DNA of 64,000 bases, from positions 248,001 through 312,000 of the forward strand of contig NZ_BAABBO010000001.1 in NCBI RefSeq assembly GCF_039538005.1, in the 5' to 3' direction. The translations under genes were made by a program, and so were the position numbers. A model generated the notes under the pieces. That model did not search any database and was not told where the DNA came from. It was given only the letters and a program-made list of their open reading frames with translations. Source of the DNA: Allohahella marinimesophila. GTDB taxonomy: Bacteria; Pseudomonadota; Gammaproteobacteria; Pseudomonadales; Oleiphilaceae. Each line of letters begins with the position of its first letter. The first letter of the stretch is position 1. Of the stretch, positions 52,280-61,413 are shown in pieces.

Positions 52280-54178
52280 GTGCCACCACCTGAAACGATA
52301 GACGACATAGTGCTTTCGACCGGTGATAAACAAGATCGGAACCAGCTGTTGGGCTGGCTTCGTTGCATGCTCCTGGTATTTGTAATGCCGGCGACAGACT
52401 GTCTTGCGCTGGATGAAATACGGGTCGACGAGCAATTCAACAGTGCGGCTCTCGGAAAACACCTGGAGTATCTGAAAGATCCACAGCGCGAGCTGACCCT
52501 GCCAGAAGTGCTGGAGCGGAGCGAGGACTTCATTCGAAGCGAGGCTGAAGTCATCAATCCCGGCTATACCTCGGCCGGTTACTGGGTTCGCTTTCAGCTC
52601 CGTAATGTGACGACCGAAGCCCAGACGGTCTTTCTCGACTATCAGACGCCCTTCGTTGACACCATCAGGCTCTATCAACCCTTGGAACAGGGTGGCTATG
52701 ACCTGCAACGCTCGGGCAGGCTGGTATTGCCCGCAGATCGACCATACCAGTCCCGGCATTTCGTCCTCCCCATAACGCTGCCTGCAGAACAGTCGCAGAC
52801 TTTCTACCTCTACGCCGACAGCGCCGACACCTTCTACATGCCCTTGCAACTGTTCGACGAAGCGGCACTGAATGAGTCTCAGCGTGTCAGCTACGCATGG
52901 TTGACGTTCTATCAGGGGCTGATTTTCGCCATGACGGTGTTCAGTATCTTTCTACTGGTCACTGTACGCGACAAGGTATACGTGTTCTATATCCTGACCA
53001 TAGTCGTGCATCATGGCCTGTTCTTCGCCATGTACGACGGTCTGACCTATGACTATTTCGGTCTTGAACATCCATGGTGGTTCCGCGAGGCGCTCTCTCT
53101 GGTGGCTGCGCTGTCGATGGCCATCATCATGCAGTTCAGCCGCCTTCTGCTGAATACCCGGCAGGAGCAGCCCCGTCTTGATCGCTGGATCGTCGCACTT
53201 CAGTGCTTGGCGGTGGTGACCGCGATCGCCAGTATTTTCCTCGATTACTATATCTCTATTCGGATTGCCAACCCGGTGGCTTCAATCACGGGCGTATTGC
53301 TGTGCCTTGCGGGTTGGAACAGTTACCGCAATGGCAATAGCGCCGCACGGTACTTCCTGCTGGCATGGGCCTTCGTGATCATTGGTGGTTTTGCCTTCAG
53401 CCTCAAGGCCTGGGGCATTCTGCCGGTAAATCTGTTCACAGAGTACGGCTGGCAAATGGGTTCAGCAGTCGAGGCGCTTCTACTGTCCATGGCCATTGCC
53501 GAGCGGATCAATATCGAAGTTCGTCAGCGAGAGCGTTCACAGCGGCAGGTCCAGCAGGCTCAGGCTCATGCGCTCGAAGTTCAGCTCAGAGCAAACGATA
53601 CGCTTGAAGAGCGGGTGCGCCAGCGCACCGAGCAGCTGGAGAAGGCTAATCTTAAGCTCGAGAAGATGAGCTTCACCGATGGTCTGACGGGACTGCACAA
53701 TCGGCGCTTCTTTGAGCAACGGCTGGAACTTGAATATGCCAGAGCTTTTCGGGACAAGATCATGCTGGCCGTCATGGTGCTGGATATCGACAACTTCAAA
53801 CGCTTCAATGACGACTACGGTCACCTGGTGGGTGACCAGTGCCTCAAGGCCGTGGCGGAGGCAATACGGGCTCAGTTGCAACGTCCTTCCGATGTTGCTG
53901 CGCGCTATGGTGGTGAGGAGTTCTGCGTACTGCTGCCGACAACCAGCCTCGAAGGCGCCTTCTACATTGCGGAGCGTATAAGACTGGCTACGGAAGAACT
54001 CGGGTTTTCAGTCGATGGTGAGCTGGTCGACGTCTCGATCAGTATTGGTCTCGCTGCCTTGGTACCAGGTACGGAGGCGGGCGTGGAGTCGTTGCTCAAG
54101 TCGGCCGACACAGCGCTGTACAAATCCAAACATAGCGGGCGGAACAGGGTCACGCTAGCAGAAGCGTGCACTGGCTGA
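52280..54178 (+). CDS. 7TM-DISM diguanylate cyclase
   Basis: An inner-membrane cyclase making cyclic-di-GMP. A signal-like segment (LLGWLRCMLLVFVMPATDCLA, about 23-44) is followed by a periplasmic DISMED2 domain (about 65-200), seven helices (about 210-400), a coiled coil (about 408-465) and GGDEF (about 468-628). The active site is YGGEEFCVLLP, and the inhibitory RxxD site is intact (RPSD five residues before). The frame opens with a GTG that lacks a ribosome site; ATG 52367 is an alternative that would still leave a short signal. Confidence 0.9.
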   Translation: MPPPETIDDIVLSTGDKQDRNQLLGWLRCMLLVFVMPATDCLALDEIRVDEQFNSAALGKHLEYLKDPQRELTLPEVLERSEDFIRSEAEVINPGYTSAGYWVRFQLRNVTTEAQTVFLDYQTPFVDTIRLYQPLEQGGYDLQRSGRLVLPADRPYQSRHFVLPITLPAEQSQTFYLYADSADTFYMPLQLFDEAALNESQRVSYAWLTFYQGLIFAMTVFSIFLLVTVRDKVYVFYILTIVVHHGLFFAMYDGLTYDYFGLEHPWWFREALSLVAALSMAIIMQFSRLLLNTRQEQPRLDRWIVALQCLAVVTAIASIFLDYYISIRIANPVASITGVLLCLAGWNSYRNGNSAARYFLLAWAFVIIGGFAFSLKAWGILPVNLFTEYGWQMGSAVEALLLSMAIAERINIEVRQRERSQRQVQQAQAHALEVQLRANDTLEERVRQRTEQLEKANLKLEKMSFTDGLTGLHNRRFFEQRLELEYARAFRDKIMLAVMVLDIDNFKRFNDDYGHLVGDQCLKAVAEAIRAQLQRPSDVAARYGGEEFCVLLPTTSLEGAFYIAERIRLATEELGFSVDGELVDVSISIGLAALVPGTEAGVESLLKSADTALYKSKHSGRNRVTLAEACTG

Positions 54179-54189
54179 GTCCGCCAAGC

Positions 54190-55089
54190 CTACCAGGGTA
54201 AGGTCTGTCCAACTGTCAGCAGTTCATCGATCAACAAACGAACCTTTGCAGACAGGTATCGATTCTGCGGGTACATCGCATAGATACCTCTGTCTGGTAT
54301 GGTTTTATAGTCAGCTAGAATCTGTTCCATCGTGCCAGCCTTCAGCTGTTGCGCAGCAGCAAATATCGGTAACAGGCCGATGCCGATGCCCTCCGCCACT
54401 GCAGTGCTCATCATTTCGGCCGAATTCGCCAGCATATGGGCGTGTCTATATACGCTACCCTGCCGTCCATCCTTATGCTCGAAAAGCCAGTCGGACTGAA
54501 GGCCATGGCGGCTGTAGATGATATGGCGGTGTCCGGCCAGGTCCTCGGGTGTTTCCGGACGGCCGTGTTGTTGCAGATACGAAGGACTTGCACAAAGCAT
54601 GATAGGGCAGTCGGCCAGACGCCGGGCGACCAGAGTCGAGTCAGCAAGAGAGGCGATGCGTATGGCTACATCGTAGCCTTCGGACACGAGATCGACATGG
54701 CGGTCGTCGAAATCGATCTGCAGGTGCACCTCTGGATACCGGGCGGCAAAGGCAGCAAAAGGCTTGACCAGATGCCTTCGACCGAAAGACATTGGTGCGC
54801 TGATTTTCAGCGATCCCTGCGGCGCTGCACCAAGATCCTGTATTTGCCGCTCTGCTTCGGCAAGATCTTCGAGTGCCTGCCGCGCCCGTTCATAGTAAAT
54901 GGCCCCTGCTTCTGTGAGTGAAACATGCCGGGTGGTTCGGTTGAGCAGCTTGACCCCGAGCTGAGCCTCCAGGTTCTGCATCTGTTTGCTCAAGGCCGAA
55001 CCACTGGTGCCCAGTGCGTTGGCTGCGCCAGTGAAACTTTTGTGACGAACGATCTCGAGAAAGAATTCCACCCGACTAAGCCGCTCCAC
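54190..55089 (-). CDS. LysR-family transcription regulator
   Basis: A 299-aa LysR-type regulator with N-terminal winged helix (FTGAANALGTSGSALSKQMQ, about 19-38; LNRTTRHVSLTEAG after it) and an effector domain from about residue 88. It starts with GTG, AGGAG lying 6 nt upstream. The gene diverges from azoR, and the pattern of a LysR next to a flavin reductase is typical of electrophile- or quinone-responsive control of that neighbour; the inducer is unknown. Confidence 0.92.
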   Translation of the reverse strand: MERLSRVEFFLEIVRHKSFTGAANALGTSGSALSKQMQNLEAQLGVKLLNRTTRHVSLTEAGAIYYERARQALEDLAEAERQIQDLGAAPQGSLKISAPMSFGRRHLVKPFAAFAARYPEVHLQIDFDDRHVDLVSEGYDVAIRIASLADSTLVARRLADCPIMLCASPSYLQQHGRPETPEDLAGHRHIIYSRHGLQSDWLFEHKDGRQGSVYRHAHMLANSAEMMSTAVAEGIGIGLLPIFAAAQQLKAGTMEQILADYKTIPDRGIYAMYPQNRYLSAKVRLLIDELLTVGQTLPW

Positions 55090-55130
55090 TTCGTTCTCCT
55101 GCTGATAAATACTTGAGCGATTATAGCTGT

Positions 55131-55198
55131 TATGGACTTAATAATATTCCGATTGAGCGGATTATCATTCTCCCGGAAAAAGATAGAGTAAGTCCATA
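55131..55198. promoter_or_regulatory. nested inverted repeats between lysR and azoR
   Basis: TATGGACTTA (55131-55140) and TAAGTCCATA (55189-55198) are perfect 10-bp inverted arms 48 nt apart. Inside them, TAATATTCCG-ATTGAG-CGGATTATCA (55142-55167) is an imperfect LysR-like dyad. The arrangement suggests several regulator contacts over the shared promoter. Confidence 0.5.
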
Positions 55199-55229
55199 GT
55201 TAGCCCGCCCATTGGAACAGGACAGTAGC

Positions 55230-55823
55230 ATGACCACAATTCTTCACATCGACGCCAGCGCCCGCAATACGGATTCCACCAGCCGAAAGCTCTCAAGCGC
55301 TTTGCTTGACGGCTTGCAGAAGGATGGCGATCAAGTCATTTACCAGGATCTGGCCGAAGGCCTTCCCTTCGTGACTGAAGCGATGATTGGCGCTTATTAC
55401 ACAGCATCCGATGCCCGCACTGAAACACAGCTGGCAAACATTGCGGTATCCGAAGCGCTGGTCGATCAACTCGAGGCTGCCGACATCGTCGTCATCGGTC
55501 TGCCGATGTACAATTTCAATGTTCCAGCAAGTTTCAAGGCCTGGATCGATCTGGTTGCGAGAGTGGGACGCACCTTTCGCTATACAGCTACAGGGCCTGT
55601 CGGGTTACTGGAGGGTAAGCGCGCTTATGTCGCTGTCGCGACGGGCGGGGTGGCCATTGGCAGCGAAGCGGACTTCCTGAGCCCCTACGTGCGATTCGTG
55701 CTGGGCTTCATCGGAATCAATGACGTCACCTTCATCACCGCAGACCGCCTGAATGCTGCCGGTGACGACAGCGTGGACAGTGCCCACGCGCAGATACAGA
55801 GTATCCTGGACAAGGCAGCTTAA
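55230..55823 (+). CDS. azoR: FMN-dependent NADH azoreductase/quinone reductase
   Basis: A homodimeric flavodoxin-like enzyme reducing quinones and azo compounds with NADH by two-electron steps. ILHIDASAR at the N-terminus, PMYNFNVPASFKAWIDLVAR (about 95-114), GRTFRYTATGPVGLL and VAVATGG are typical. ATG 55230 fits the family start and has AGGACAG upstream. 198 aa is normal. Its TAA shares 4 bp with the stop of the convergent methyltransferase gene. Confidence 0.93.
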   Translation: MTTILHIDASARNTDSTSRKLSSALLDGLQKDGDQVIYQDLAEGLPFVTEAMIGAYYTASDARTETQLANIAVSEALVDQLEAADIVVIGLPMYNFNVPASFKAWIDLVARVGRTFRYTATGPVGLLEGKRAYVAVATGGVAIGSEADFLSPYVRFVLGFIGINDVTFITADRLNAAGDDSVDSAHAQIQSILDKAA

Positions 55824-56611
55824 GCAGGGCGCCTGCGTCGCCGCCAGACGGTCATTTCAGCCACCGAGTGCTGAAACTTTCTGGCGGTTTCCCTGATCAC
55901 GAAATGCACGTCGACCGGATTATCCTGCCGTTCGAAATGTTCGTCCAGTATGGCGTGCATGCCATCCAGTACCGTTCGTGGCTCACCGTCTGCGTCGATG
56001 AAGCCACCAATCCAGTCCGTCCGCTCGGTGAACGCTTCCAACAGGGTATAAGGACTGCTGATGACGAACAGCCCGTCGTCGTTCAGTCGCTCTTGCATAC
56101 TGTCGAGAAAGGCAGCTGGTGCAGACAGGCGATCGAGCAGGTTGCCAGCGAAAATCAGATCATGCCGTTGGCCTGATTTTGCTACGCAGGCGTCCCCCAC
56201 CTGAAACTTCACTCGACCGGCTGTATCTGCCAGTTTCAAACGCGCCAGGTCTGCTGAATAGTTTTCCCTCAATTCGCCCTGAGTCGTGAGTGAGTATCGG
56301 TGCTGTCCAGTCTCCTGAAGCGTCCTTGCCGCTTCGATGAAGCGTGCAGACAGATCGATCGCCTCGACGTGCTCGAAATGCCTGGCGAGTTCGAAGGCCG
56401 TGCGACCGCAGGCGCAGCCCAGCTCAAGCACGCGAATGGGACCGTCGAGAGATCTCAGGTCTGTGCGCTCAGACAACGCTTCGACGCAGAGTTCTGCACA
56501 GCGGGCAGGATAATTGGCCACACCAAAATGGTCGGGGCCGTAATGAAAATCGAGGTACTGGTCCAATAATTCATCAGTTTCATAAGTGGCCTGGGTCATG
56601 CCAATGGTCAT
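55820..56611 (-). CDS. 4-mercaptohistidine N1-methyltransferase-like (OvoA C-terminal type)
   Basis: An SAM-dependent methyltransferase of the kind fused to the C-terminus of ovothiol synthase OvoA and also found as a separate protein. The opening YETDELLDQYLDFHYG (about 10-25) is a hallmark, followed by SAM motif VLELGCACGRTAFELA (about 66-81), EAIDLSARFIEAA and DLIFAGNLLDRL. It overlaps the upstream DinB/FGE synthase gene by 4 nt (ATGA). Predicted to methylate the imidazole of a thiol- or selenol-histidine; the family call is from memory of the pattern. Confidence 0.83.
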   Translation of the reverse strand: MTIGMTQATYETDELLDQYLDFHYGPDHFGVANYPARCAELCVEALSERTDLRSLDGPIRVLELGCACGRTAFELARHFEHVEAIDLSARFIEAARTLQETGQHRYSLTTQGELRENYSADLARLKLADTAGRVKFQVGDACVAKSGQRHDLIFAGNLLDRLSAPAAFLDSMQERLNDDGLFVISSPYTLLEAFTERTDWIGGFIDADGEPRTVLDGMHAILDEHFERQDNPVDVHFVIRETARKFQHSVAEMTVWRRRRRPA

Positions 56612-58044
56612 GTTTGTCTGCTCGGGTTGAGTGCACAGCTACGGAAGCCGGTGAAGACATCGAACCGGTCAGGCAGGTAGGCTTGTCGATAGGTACCACG
56701 GATGAGTAACGACGATGTAGCACAAGAGCCGCCACGTGTCGTTTTGTGGGTGCCGAACTGAAGCGTTGACATATAGGGATACATATCCATTCTGAAGCCG
56801 TCGTACGGCAGGAACTGTGACGAGGTCCATTCCCAGCATGTACCGATCATCTGAAGACAGCCCGAGGGACTGGCACCAGCCGGCAGGGCAGTGGCTGGCA
56901 GTCGGCCCAGAGCACGCGCATCCATGTCCGCAAGACTGGCGAAGTCTTCCGGGGAGCCATCGCTGACCCCCGTGCGCTCCCAGGGCAGTAGCTGAAAATC
57001 CTGGCCGGGGCGATTGTCCAGCGCAGCGGCCTCCCACTCCAGCTCGGTTGGCAGCCGACGACCGGCCCATGCGCACCATGCTTCGGCCTCCCAGTAAGCG
57101 ATGTGAAGCACCGGGTGCGAGGGTTCAAGTGGCAGCCATTGATCGAAATGCCGCACTTCCCAGCCGTCTCTTGAGGCGCGCTTTCGCCAGTATTGCGGAT
57201 GCCGCGGTGGCGCGTCTGCCGGTATATCGCCCTGCTGATGAATATAACGGGCCTGCTGCGCGTGCCATTCGGCTGCTATGGGTCGCTTCTGGGCATTACG
57301 CAACCAGCCCCTTCCACCCTGGCTCCAGAACTCGGGTCGGTCATAACCGCCATCTTCGACGAAGGCGAGAAAGTCTCCGCAGGTCACCAGAGTCCTGCTG
57401 ATTGAAAAATCGCTGATGACTGCGCGGAACCCAGGTTGCTCGCAGTCGAAACCGAAGTCCCGACGTGCGAACTCACTGGAATCGCCCGGCAGACCGATCA
57501 GAAAGTAGCCGCCCCGAATGTCAGTATCGCCCACGGCATTGGCTGTATCGCCGGTGTCAGTGTGCGATAAATTCGGCTCTTCTGGCGGCGCTGGTGGTGT
57601 CGGTAAAGCCAGGGTCTGTCTCGCCCAGATCATCGACTCGATATGCATGTTCTGATGGCAGATGGCATAACGGTAGAGATAGTGATCATTCGACGTCAGC
57701 GGCTTCTCAAACAATCGAGTCATCACCTGACGTTGCACGTGCCTCACATAGTCGAGCGTGGCCAGATAGGGGGGGAAGAGACTGGGGGACCATCGGTCCG
57801 CGTGATCCAGTTCAAACGAATCCCAGACCTCGTCCATGCTTGGGTCGAATGAGCTGACGCCATCGAGAGCCATCAGCAGGAAAAACTCATAGAAGAAGGC
57901 ACTATGACCGAGCTCCCACACGGGCGGGTTGATGCCGGAGTGATAGGGCACTGCTCGCTGTTCATCGGACAATTCACTCACCAGCGACTCTATTCTCTGA
58001 TGCGTGAGATCGAGCGCCTGGATAAGTGCTTCCCGGCTATTCAT
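56608..58044 (-). CDS. EgtB/OvoA/SenA-type nonheme-iron sulfoxide (or selenoxide) synthase
   Basis: A DinB plus FGE-sulfatase enzyme that joins a thiol or selenium donor to histidine using O2. The iron-binding histidines are H47 (ELGHSAFF), H130 and H134 (ICHQNMHIES); the spacings 83 and 4 equal those of mycobacterial EgtB (H51, H134, H138). The FGE domain (about 165-470) ends with MIGTCWEWTSS, TTRGGSCATSS and GFRSCAL. 478 aa lacks the C-terminal methyltransferase of OvoA, which is the next gene here. No egtD, senB or senC is in the window, so the product is unresolved. Confidence 0.85.
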   Translation of the reverse strand: MNSREALIQALDLTHQRIESLVSELSDEQRAVPYHSGINPPVWELGHSAFFYEFFLLMALDGVSSFDPSMDEVWDSFELDHADRWSPSLFPPYLATLDYVRHVQRQVMTRLFEKPLTSNDHYLYRYAICHQNMHIESMIWARQTLALPTPPAPPEEPNLSHTDTGDTANAVGDTDIRGGYFLIGLPGDSSEFARRDFGFDCEQPGFRAVISDFSISRTLVTCGDFLAFVEDGGYDRPEFWSQGGRGWLRNAQKRPIAAEWHAQQARYIHQQGDIPADAPPRHPQYWRKRASRDGWEVRHFDQWLPLEPSHPVLHIAYWEAEAWCAWAGRRLPTELEWEAAALDNRPGQDFQLLPWERTGVSDGSPEDFASLADMDARALGRLPATALPAGASPSGCLQMIGTCWEWTSSQFLPYDGFRMDMYPYMSTLQFGTHKTTRGGSCATSSLLIRGTYRQAYLPDRFDVFTGFRSCALNPSRQT

Positions 58045-58278
58045 GGTCTTTTACTGACAGGACGGCAAGGGTCATTCAAAAGCAGACTCGGTTGGCGCAA
58101 AGGCTCATTCTGTCACGCCCGTGCGTCTACTGGAAGTCGTCCGACCGGCCGTCTGCGCCTTCACCACCTGCTGATCGGCTTTTAATCCATGAGCGTATTC
58201 TTCATTGCTCAGAGGCCATCTCGGTTCCGTTTTATGACCGGTGATTAGCTAAGATCGGCCTGCAGCAGACGTCTCTCT

Positions 58279-58330
58279 GGAAGGATGATCAATGCGCCTT
58301 GATGTAAGCGCAGTACATGGCTGGGTCTGA
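58279..58330 (+). other. possible 12-codon leader peptide before the hybrid kinase
   Basis: GGAAGGA (58279-58285) is a strong ribosome site 6 nt before ATG 58292, which opens the frame MRLDVSAVHGWV and stops at TGA 58328-58330. One base later, ATG 58332 is an in-frame start for the kinase. The layout suggests coupled translation rather than an independent gene. Confidence 0.4.
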
Positions 58331-61300
58331 GATGACTGATGCCCTGCTGCAAACTGCCTATTGGCTGAGAACGACCCTCGATAGTATTGGTGATGCGGTA
58401 ATTGCCGTGGATTCCGAAGGCCGCGTGACCTTTGTCAATGCGGTAGCAGAGACGCTGTCCGGCTGGACTTTCGAAGATGCCGGAGGGCTTCATCTGGATC
58501 AGATCCTCGCCCTGGTCAACGCAGACACCAGAAACAAGGTAGATAATCCTATTTTCGACGCACTGCGCAAAGGTGAGGTCGTTGGCCTGGCCAGCAATAC
58601 CCTGCTAATCGCCCGGGACGGTACCGAGCGTCCAATCGATGACAGTGCAGCGCCGATTCGTGACCGGGACAACCGGGTGTCCGGTGCGGTCATCGTTTTC
58701 CGCGACATCTCCGAGCGCAGGGCCCAGAAACAGAAGATAGAGGATGCGCTCGCCTACGCTACCAACATCATCGGTACCTTGCGCGAATCCCTGCTGGTAC
58801 TCGACGACAGCCTTCACGTCGTGTCGGCTAATGCGGCATTCTACGAAAATTTTCAGCTGAAGCGTGCTGAAATCGAAGGCCGCCTGATCTACGAACTGGG
58901 TAACGGTGAGTGGAACAATCCTGAACTGAAGATGCTGCTCGAAGAACAACTGTTGTTCGAGTACAAGGATTATGAGGTTCAGCAGTACCTTCCCGGCCGC
59001 GGGGTCAAGGTACTACAACTCAACGCACGTCGCATGCCATCGCCCGAGCACACTGAACTTATCCTGCTAGCGATCGAAGACATTACTGAGCGTCGCCAGG
59101 CCGAAGAAAAGTTGCAAATGGCCCGCTCGCGCCTGAACTCGACACTGGGTGCTGCTGAAATAGGCACATGGGAGTATGACCTGTTGTCCAACCGGGTCTG
59201 GGCGGATGCCAACCTGGCGAATATGTTTCAGGTGACTCAAGGGGAAGCTGCTGGCGGCCCTGTCGAAGCCTATACAAGGGCAATTCACCCCGATGATCGT
59301 GACCGGGTGAAAATGAGCCTCGCCGAAGCAGTTTCCGCGGATCGGCTGTTTGAAGCGGAATATCGTCTTGTTGGTGCTGCGGGCGAAATCCGCTGGGTGG
59401 TGGCGCGCGGAAGACTGGAAAAAAATGCTTCAGGCACGGCGATCCGGCTTCCAGGGGTCGCGGTTGATATCACTTCGAGAAAGGTGGCTGAACAGAAGCT
59501 GCAGGCTAGTGAGGATCAACGCAAGCTGGCTCTGGATGCTGCCGAGCTCGGCGCCTGGCATTTGGATCCCGAGTCAATGCAGCTGAGTACAGATGCGCGT
59601 TCTCGTGCGATCTTCGGGATCGATCTCGAACTCGTAGACTTCGAGCGTGGCCTTGAGCGCATGCATCCCGACGATCGTGAGCGTGTTCGAGCTGCAGTGA
59701 ATGCTGCACTCAATCCAGTGGACCCTCAACTCTATGAAATCGAGTATCGGGTCCAGCATCCGGATGGCAGTTGGCGCTGGATCTATGCGAAGGGCCGATC
59801 GCTATTCGACCATACCGGCAATGGTCGAAAAGCCTTGAGCTTTGATGGTACCGCAGCCGATATTACTGCCAGAAAGCAGGCTGAGCGGCAGCTCAACGAG
59901 TCAGAAAAGCGCTTTCGACGGCTGTTTGAGTCGGCCAAAGACGGAATACTGATCCTTGATGCTGAGAATATGAGCATTATCGACGCCAATCCCTATATGT
60001 CCGAGCTGCTTGGCTACTCACAGCAACAGTTTCATGGCAAACAGCTCTGGGAGATCGGATTCTTCAAGGACAAGCGACAAAGCAAGGAGGCTATGGAAGC
60101 GCTCAGAATCGATGGTTACGTTCGCTACGATGATCTGCCCCTGGAAACCAGGCTTGGCCGGGTTCAGGAGGTCGAATTCATCTGTAATGTGTATGAAGAA
60201 GAAAATCGTCGCATGGCGCAATGCAATGTCCGGGATATCACCGAGCGTAAGGCGATGGAACGGCAGATCACGCAGCAGTCAGCTGAGCTTGCTGATGCCG
60301 ATCGACACAAGGATGAATTCCTCGCCATGCTGGCGCATGAATTGCGTAACCCACTGGCGCCGGTTTTCAATGCGCTCGAACTGATCAGGCACCTCGGCGA
60401 CGAGTCTCAGACACAGCATGATGCTCGGGGCGTGATCGAGCGCCAGGTGCGACACCTTGCCCGCCTCGTCGATGACCTGACTGAGGTGTCACGTATTTCC
60501 AGCGGTCGAATCCGGCTGAATCGGGAGCGGGTGACGGTGAATGAGCTGGTCGAGCGCGCGGTCGAGCGCGTGCGGCCTCTCATCGAGCGAAAACGGCAGA
60601 CCCTGATGCTCCATTTCAGCAGCGCAGAGCTTTTCCTGTTCGCTGACGCTACCAGGCTCGAACAGGCCTTCGGTAATCTTTTGAATAACGCGTCAAAGTA
60701 CAGTAGTGCCGACACAGAGATTCGTCTGTCTGTCACGCAGATAGAGTCGGAGACTGAAATTAGGGTGAAAGATGAAGGCGTGGGCATCGAAGAGGAGTTG
60801 CTCCCACGAATTTTCGATCTCTTCACGCAAGGCGACAAATCACTGGATCGCTCGGAGGGCGGGTTGGGCATTGGTCTCGCACTCGTCAAGAATCTGATTG
60901 ATCTTCACGGCGGTAGTATAACGGCAAAAAGCGAGGGCAGCGATCTGGGAAGCGAGTTCGTCGTGCGACTGCCATTGGATAGAAGGCGGGAGCGAGAAGC
61001 TGCACCTGAGATCGAAAAGCAGCCAGCTGAGACCCTAGAGTCGATGCGAATCCTCGTGGTCGATGACAATACCGATGCCGCCCATGTGACTGCCATGCTG
61101 CTCGATATGTGGGGTCATGAAGTGCGAACAGCCCATGACGGCACAGCCGCGCTTGAAATGGCAGACAGCTTCATGCCGCAGGTTGTCCTGCTCGACATTG
61201 GCCTGCCCCTCATGGACGGCTACGAAGTGGCGACCCGGCTTCGCAGCCAGCCAGCCTTCAGCAGGATACTACTGGTGGCGATGACTGGGTATGGTCAGGA

Positions 61301-61409
61301 AGAGGATCGCCGACTATCACGCAATGCAGGCTTCGACGAGCACCTGGTCAAACCTGTGGAGGCGCAGGTGCTTCGCGATCTGATCGAGGCCTATCAGGCC
61401 CAGTCGTAA
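58317..61409 (+). CDS. hybrid sensor histidine kinase with five PAS domains and receiver
   Basis: A soluble-looking hybrid kinase: no membrane segment is seen. Five PAS domains follow one another (about 12-138, 139-262, 263-390, 391-520, 521-650; the third and fourth have PAC-type IHPDD/MHPDD), then HisKA with phospho-His in MLAHELRNPLAP (about 678), HATPase (NLLNNASKY; GGLGIGLALV) and a C-terminal receiver with Asp in LLDIGLPLMDGYE (about 961). No output domain is present. The ATG at 58317 has no ribosome site; ATG 58332, one base past a leader stop codon, may be the real start. Confidence 0.93.
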   Translation: MAGSEMTDALLQTAYWLRTTLDSIGDAVIAVDSEGRVTFVNAVAETLSGWTFEDAGGLHLDQILALVNADTRNKVDNPIFDALRKGEVVGLASNTLLIARDGTERPIDDSAAPIRDRDNRVSGAVIVFRDISERRAQKQKIEDALAYATNIIGTLRESLLVLDDSLHVVSANAAFYENFQLKRAEIEGRLIYELGNGEWNNPELKMLLEEQLLFEYKDYEVQQYLPGRGVKVLQLNARRMPSPEHTELILLAIEDITERRQAEEKLQMARSRLNSTLGAAEIGTWEYDLLSNRVWADANLANMFQVTQGEAAGGPVEAYTRAIHPDDRDRVKMSLAEAVSADRLFEAEYRLVGAAGEIRWVVARGRLEKNASGTAIRLPGVAVDITSRKVAEQKLQASEDQRKLALDAAELGAWHLDPESMQLSTDARSRAIFGIDLELVDFERGLERMHPDDRERVRAAVNAALNPVDPQLYEIEYRVQHPDGSWRWIYAKGRSLFDHTGNGRKALSFDGTAADITARKQAERQLNESEKRFRRLFESAKDGILILDAENMSIIDANPYMSELLGYSQQQFHGKQLWEIGFFKDKRQSKEAMEALRIDGYVRYDDLPLETRLGRVQEVEFICNVYEEENRRMAQCNVRDITERKAMERQITQQSAELADADRHKDEFLAMLAHELRNPLAPVFNALELIRHLGDESQTQHDARGVIERQVRHLARLVDDLTEVSRISSGRIRLNRERVTVNELVERAVERVRPLIERKRQTLMLHFSSAELFLFADATRLEQAFGNLLNNASKYSSADTEIRLSVTQIESETEIRVKDEGVGIEEELLPRIFDLFTQGDKSLDRSEGGLGIGLALVKNLIDLHGGSITAKSEGSDLGSEFVVRLPLDRRREREAAPEIEKQPAETLESMRILVVDDNTDAAHVTAMLLDMWGHEVRTAHDGTAALEMADSFMPQVVLLDIGLPLMDGYEVATRLRSQPAFSRILLVAMTGYGQEEDRRLSRNAGFDEHLVKPVEAQVLRDLIEAYQAQS

Positions 61410-61413
61410 TGAT

